From NCBI GenBank assembly GCA_035289385.1, contig DATDXI010000010.1:1-8974 (forward strand): a stretch of DNA of 8,974 nt, given 5' to 3'. The stretch comes from JACOZM01 sp035289385 (GTDB lineage: Archaea > Nanobdellota > Nanobdellia > Woesearchaeales > GW2011-AR9). A program made the position numbers and the translations under genes. This document shows positions 5,786 through 8,974 of the stretch, one piece after another. Within the stretch, counting starts at the first letter, position 1. Every line of letters begins with the position of its first letter. The notes under the pieces are model-generated. The model saw nothing but the letters and a program-made list of their open reading frames with translations, did no database searches and was not told the origin of the DNA.

Positions 5786-6994
5786 ATGAGAGAGAAAGGC
5801 ATCAAAGAGATCTACCTAGATTATGCTGCCTCTACTCCCGTCAGGGAAGAAGTGCAGAAAGCGATGCAGCCGTATTTCAGCAAAGAGTTTGGCAATCCTG
5901 GGAGCAGCCATTGTTCTGGACAGCGCGCAAAAGAAGCGGTTGATGCTGCCAGAAAAAGTGTTGCCCATCTCCTTGCTGCTCAGCCGGAAGAAATCATCTT
6001 TACAGGAAGCGCTACGGAAAGTGTCAATCTGGCCATCAAAGGTTTGGCTCGGGCATATAAATCAAAAGGGAAACATATCATCACTTCCAAAATAGAGCAT
6101 GAAGCTGTTCTTTCTACCTGCAAGTATTTAGAGAAAGAGGAAGATTTTTCTGTCACCTATCTTGCCGTCGATACATACGGGCGAGTTTCTCCTGCTGAAT
6201 TCCGAAAGGCAATTCGAAAAGATACTATTTTTGCTTCTATCATGTATGCCAATAATGAAATAGGCACTATCCAGCCAATTTCAGAACTTGCTGCTATTGC
6301 TCATGAAAGAAGTGTGTTCTTCCACACCGATGCCTGTCAAGCTGGTGGAGCATTATCTATCGATGTGCAAAATCTAGGAGTTGATCTCCTCACTTTGAAT
6401 GGCAGTAAGATCTATGGCCCGAAAGGAGTTGGGGTCTTATATCTTAAATCAGGGATTCATCTTCATCCATTGATTCATGGTGGGGGTCAAGAGTTTGGTT
6501 TGCGCTCTGGAACATTGAATGTTCCTGCTATCATAGGATTTGCTACAGCACTTGAACTCGCACAAAAAGAGTGTATTCAGGAAAATAAGCGCCTGATCAG
6601 CTTGCGTGATTTGTTGATTACTCTGCTTCATAAAAAGATAAAGGGCATATCTCTCAACGGTCATCCACAGGAGCGTCTGCCAAATAATGTGAATATAGCT
6701 ATCGATGGGGTTGATGGAGAAACCGTCTTGTCGTATCTGGATATGGCCGGAATATGCGCTTCTTCTGGCAGCGCTTGTTCTGCAGCTTCTAAAGAGCAAA
6801 GCCATGTCCTCTCTGCTTTAGGAACGGTGAATGAAAGCCAAGCGATCATCAGATTTACCTTGGGAAAAGAGACAACGAAAGAAGAGCTTAAAAAGGTCGC
6901 GGATATACTGACAGAGATCGTGGCATCGTTGAGAAAGATTAATACTTTGAAGAAGAGTAATGCCGGAATATCTCGTAGGGAGTTTATGGCATAA
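5762..6994 (+). CDS. iscS: IscS/NifS-type group I cysteine desulfurase
   Basis: 410 residues from ATG 5762; ATG 5786 (MREKGIKEIYLDYA) is an equally likely start, giving 402 residues, and neither has a clear ribosome site. Seen motifs: YLDYAASTPV; SKIEHEAV with the PLP-stacking His113; HTDACQAGG with Asp190 and Gln193; LNGSKIYGPKGVG with the PLP Lys216; the group I RSGTLNVPAIIGF segment; and SSGSACSAAS with catalytic Cys339 on the longer mobile loop. It therefore differs in class from the group II SufS upstream. Group I enzymes pass sulfur directly to IscU-type scaffolds and to tRNA thiolation enzymes. Here it could supply the SufU protein, whose Cys spacing is IscU-like, or tRNA sulfur modification. 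The stop is one base before the regulator's ATG. Confidence 0.95.
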   Translation: MKKITETKMREKGIKEIYLDYAASTPVREEVQKAMQPYFSKEFGNPGSSHCSGQRAKEAVDAARKSVAHLLAAQPEEIIFTGSATESVNLAIKGLARAYKSKGKHIITSKIEHEAVLSTCKYLEKEEDFSVTYLAVDTYGRVSPAEFRKAIRKDTIFASIMYANNEIGTIQPISELAAIAHERSVFFHTDACQAGGALSIDVQNLGVDLLTLNGSKIYGPKGVGVLYLKSGIHLHPLIHGGGQEFGLRSGTLNVPAIIGFATALELAQKECIQENKRLISLRDLLITLLHKKIKGISLNGHPQERLPNNVNIAIDGVDGETVLSYLDMAGICASSGSACSAASKEQSHVLSALGTVNESQAIIRFTLGKETTKEELKKVADILTEIVASLRKINTLKKSNAGISRREFMA

Positions 6995-6995
6995 A

Positions 6996-7424
6996 ATGGC
7001 ACATCTACAGATCATGAAAGAAAAAGGACATTTAGATAAAGGACATTCTGATAAAGACATAGTCTTGCCGACAAAACATCCTCAAGAGATTGAAGTGTGG
7101 TATGTCATTCCTGCTATCCGTAAAGAGCTGGCGCTTGATTTAGTCAAGTCTGGCAAATCGCAGCGGGAAGTTGCTTCTTTATTAGGGATTACCGAATCAG
7201 CTATCTCCCAATATGTTCAGAAGAAACGGGCGAAAGACATTCCTTTACCTCCGGAAGCGAAAGAATTTATCAAGAAAGCAGCTCTCCATATTAAGGACCA
7301 GCGTTCTGCCTACCATCAGATTCATAAGATTAGCCAGTACATGAAAGAGTCTAAAGTGCTCTGCAAGATCCATAGCGCGGTAGAAGATGGCTTGGAAGGC
7401 TGTGATGTGTGTTATAATAATTAA
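6996..7424 (+). CDS. XRE-type helix-turn-helix regulator with a C-terminal Cys/His metal-binding motif
   Basis: 142 residues from ATG 6996, one base after the iscS stop; an upstream in-frame ATG at 6960 would overlap iscS by 35 bases. GGGAG (6978-6982) is a rather distant ribosome site. Residues about 46-77 (LALDLVKSGKSQREVASLLG, then ITESAISQYVQKKR) are a clear helix-turn-helix resembling archaeal COG2522-type regulators. The C-terminus has Cys123, His126, Cys136 and Cys139, a CxxH-x9-CxxC arrangement that could bind zinc or an Fe-S cluster. Its place at the end of the suf operon suggests autoregulation by cluster status, much as IscR or SufR do in bacteria, though it is not homologous to either as far as I can see. 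The palindrome at 434-451 is the likely target. The DNA-binding call is firm; ligand and target are inferred. Confidence 0.85.
   Translation: MAHLQIMKEKGHLDKGHSDKDIVLPTKHPQEIEVWYVIPAIRKELALDLVKSGKSQREVASLLGITESAISQYVQKKRAKDIPLPPEAKEFIKKAALHIKDQRSAYHQIHKISQYMKESKVLCKIHSAVEDGLEGCDVCYNN
7412..7420 (+). promoter_or_regulatory. Possible TATA box for the hydrolase gene
   Basis: TTATAATAA overlaps the last codons of the regulator. A start site about 25 bases downstream (near 7441) would give a leader of about 30 bases carrying AAGGTG (7459-7464) ahead of the hydrolase ATG. This would make the hydrolase a separate unit, but read-through from the suf operon is equally possible. Confidence 0.3.
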
Positions 7425-7427
7425 AGA

Positions 7428-7472
7428 ATGGCAAAATATAGATTTCTAGGCCTTGGCAAGGTGCAGAACTGA
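7428..7472 (+). CDS. Possible 14-residue leader peptide coupled to the hydrolase
   Basis: ATG 7428 opens a 14-codon frame (MAKYRFLGLGKVQN) whose TGA overlaps the hydrolase ATG as TGATG, the same junction type seen at sufS-sufU. There is no good ribosome site before it, and a frame this short arises easily by chance. The translational-coupling geometry is the only reason to list it. Confidence 0.15.
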   Translation: MAKYRFLGLGKVQN

Positions 7473-8038
7473 TGAAGACGGCATTTATTTTTCATGGAAC
7501 GGAAGGGTATCCTGAAGAGAATTGGTTTCCTTGGCTCAAGAAAGAACTGGAAAAAAGAGGATATCAGGTGATCGTTCCTCAATTTCCTTCTCAACCAAAT
7601 GTTCCTGCAAAGATAGGGGAATGGTTTAAAGTTCTGAAGAAGTATGAAGAATATTTGACGGAAGAAAGTCTTTTGATAGGTCACAGTTTAGGAGGTATTT
7701 TTACGCTTCGAGTTCTAGAGAAATTAAAGAAACCTGTGAAAGCAGCTATCTTTGTTGGAACTCCGATAGGGGTTCATCCCATCCTTAATTATGATCGTGA
7801 TAAGGCATTTAGCGGCTTTTCTTTTGATTGGAATTCTATCGTTAAGAAAGCTCAGCATTTTATCGTTTTCCATTCAGACGATGATCCTTACGTTGCTTTA
7901 GAGAATGGAAAACAGCTCGCTCACCATCTTCACGTTCCTCTGACCTTCGTGCCGAATGCCGGTCATTTCAATACTAAGTCTGGTTATAAGAAGTTTGAAC
8001 TGTTGCTGGAGATGTTGGATAAGGTCTTTAAAGGGTAA
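7472..8038 (+). CDS. RBBP9/YdeN-type alpha/beta-hydrolase (serine hydrolase)
   Basis: 188 residues, the normal length for the RBBP9/YdeN (COG3545) family of small single-domain serine hydrolases. Visible: N-terminal strand and oxyanion region AFIFHGTEGYPEENWFPW, VIVPQFPSQPN, the nucleophile elbow LLIGHSLGGIF with Ser72, the acid in HSDDDPYV (Asp138 most likely), and the catalytic His165 in PNAGHFN. The Ser-Asp-His positions nearly coincide with those of human RBBP9 (75, 138, 165). No signal peptide or membrane helix, so it is cytoplasmic. The natural substrate of this family is generally unknown; ester or peptide hydrolysis is likely. The start is preceded by AAGGTG with an 8-base spacer close to optimal. 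Nothing links it functionally to Fe-S assembly other than direction and a 47-base gap. Confidence 0.9.
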   Translation: MKTAFIFHGTEGYPEENWFPWLKKELEKRGYQVIVPQFPSQPNVPAKIGEWFKVLKKYEEYLTEESLLIGHSLGGIFTLRVLEKLKKPVKAAIFVGTPIGVHPILNYDRDKAFSGFSFDWNSIVKKAQHFIVFHSDDDPYVALENGKQLAHHLHVPLTFVPNAGHFNTKSGYKKFELLLEMLDKVFKG

Positions 8039-8054
8039 ATAGCTTCTGAATAGT

Positions 8055-8974
8055 CTATACTGGCTGAAAATGTCCACTAAGGTTATACGCTGTTTTAAGA
8101 TATGCTTTAGCTATAGTTTCCCTATGGTTTCCCGGAGTAGCTTCGCTTTTTTCAGCTACAATCAATACATTATTGTCAGATGCTAGTGCGTCATTTCCTA
8201 TGCTATCTCTCACCGTAATATGTTCTCGGACTCGAGATATATCAATCTCTTCAGGAAAGGTCGCAACCGTCCTAACTTCAAAACCAACTCTTTGTAACAT
8301 CGAGGAATATTCTTCAAGCGTAAATGGATAATACTCTTCAGCGTATTCTGTGCTGGGATCATCAAATTGAAGTTTAGCAGCGAAATCAATAGCATCAGAA
8401 ATGGGAAGAGTCACACCCTCATTGTCTCTTTCAAATTGAATTTTTCGAGGGGTCTGTTGGATATAGGTTTGGAATACTTGCTTCGCACGTGGAGATAACA
8501 ACTCTACGTATGCCTGACCTTCTCTTTGAAATCCATCATAGATAATTATCCTTCCTCCCTGCTTTAATCCTTCGTAAATCCTTTCAAATAATTGAAAAAC
8601 TTCTTCAGGACCATAAAAGCTTTCAATCTCATGAACGATTGAAGCTAATATTACACTTTCATAAAAGCTGGATGTGATCTCCATCTTGGTGATGTCTGTT
8701 CTCGCTAAACAAACAACGGGTTTAGTTGCCTCTTCACTATCTGTAAACAGTTCTTCGGCGGCAAAACCAAAAAATGTTGGTGAATATTCCACACCCACTA
8801 GAAGTTCTAAATCAGGCCTAGCTTTACGAAGTAATCTTAAGAATCCCCCGGAACCACTTCCTAATTCAAGTACAGCTGGCCCTCTAACATAGGGAAGTAT
8901 TTTATTCCTGTCTGCTAGATGCTCATCGGAAGTTAATCCTCTTCTTAGGGATTCAACTTGTTCCGGAGTCCGGT
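8055..8974 (-). CDS. Class I SAM-dependent methyltransferase, 5' end outside the window
   Basis: The minus-strand frame is open from the window edge to TAG at 8057-8055, giving 305 visible residues; the true start lies beyond the window, because coding sequence clearly continues upstream of the first in-frame GTG at 8798. Motif I is VLELGSGSGGF at residues 34-44, followed by the acidic end of strand 2 in LLVGVEYSP (Glu62), then ILASIVHEIESF as the strand-4 region and GGRIIIYDG as strand 5. This is a Rossmann-fold methyltransferase. The roughly 150-residue C-terminal part (YAEEYYPFTLEEYSSMLQRV, followed by GFEVRTVATFP) is as usual for small-molecule enzymes of the UbiE/Methyltransf_11/25 sort. 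The substrate cannot be told. It converges on the hydrolase gene with only 16 bases between the stops and no obvious terminator for either. Confidence 0.88.
   Translation of the reverse strand, partial: RTPEQVESLRRGLTSDEHLADRNKILPYVRGPAVLELGSGSGGFLRLLRKARPDLELLVGVEYSPTFFGFAAEELFTDSEEATKPVVCLARTDITKMEITSSFYESVILASIVHEIESFYGPEEVFQLFERIYEGLKQGGRIIIYDGFQREGQAYVELLSPRAKQVFQTYIQQTPRKIQFERDNEGVTLPISDAIDFAAKLQFDDPSTEYAEEYYPFTLEEYSSMLQRVGFEVRTVATFPEEIDISRVREHITVRDSIGNDALASDNNVLIVAEKSEATPGNHRETIAKAYLKTAYNLSGHFQPV

Noticed and set aside
5719..5943. Plus-strand 74-codon ORF (GTG start) rich in Lys and Asn
   Set aside because: Its first part reads through the A-rich junction and its second part is an out-of-frame shadow of the iscS-type gene.
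6449..7060. Overlapping minus-strand ORFs of 80-118 codons
   Set aside because: They are antisense to the well-supported desulfurase and regulator genes, share their frame constraints, and show no known motif.
8796..8798. GTG at 8798 as the methyltransferase start
   Set aside because: The upstream in-frame sequence encodes the SAM-binding motif VLELGSGSG and stays open to the window edge, so the gene is 5'-incomplete.
8674..8892. Plus-strand 72-codon ORF at the right end
   Set aside because: It is the antisense shadow of the methyltransferase, whose motif I region runs through here on the minus strand.

Overview
The window is dominated by one tightly packed plus-strand operon for iron-sulfur (Fe-S) cluster assembly by the SUF pathway, at about 458-7424. 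The order is sufB, a short sufD, sufS, sufU, sufC, a sufT-like DUF59/MIP18 gene, a second cysteine desulfurase of the IscS/NifS type, and a small helix-turn-helix regulator with a C-terminal Cys/His cluster. A short alpha/beta-hydrolase (RBBP9/YdeN type) follows on the same strand. Divergent and convergent neighbours flank the block: an incomplete minus-strand gene at the left edge (1-224) and an incomplete minus-strand SAM-dependent methyltransferase at the right edge (8055-8974).

The organism looks archaeal. An archaeal-type TATA box (TTTATAAATA, 425-434) lies about 28 bases upstream of the sufB ATG, which implies a leaderless or nearly leaderless mRNA. Internal operon genes instead use Shine-Dalgarno sites and stop/start overlaps. 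The regulator resembles archaeal XRE-type regulators (COG2522-like), and a DUF59 gene sits in the cluster. Carrying SufS and SufU as well as SufBCD is a fuller, more bacterial-like set than the SufBC core of many archaea. A DPANN lineage such as Woesearchaeota would fit, but that is inference without a search.

How the genes work together: SufS and/or the IscS-type enzyme release persulfide sulfur from cysteine. SufU accepts sulfur (SufU type) or acts as a scaffold (IscU type). SufB, SufD and the ATPase SufC form the scaffold complex on which clusters are built. SufT probably helps cluster maturation or delivery. The terminal regulator, with a CxxH-x9-CxxC cluster, is a natural candidate for feedback control, and a perfect 7-bp inverted repeat at 434-451, between the TATA box and the sufB start, is a natural candidate operator.

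The most unusual parts are three low-complexity segments at gene junctions. The first is seven tandem 15-bp units at the start of sufD. The second is a CA-rich, G-poor segment at the end of sufU and just before sufC, whose repeat copies differ almost only at third codon positions of the sufC frame rather than the sufU frame. The third is an A-rich stretch before the IscS-type gene. There are no tRNA or rRNA genes, insertion sequences or CRISPR arrays that I can support. The longest gene-free stretch is 225-457, which holds the divergent promoters.
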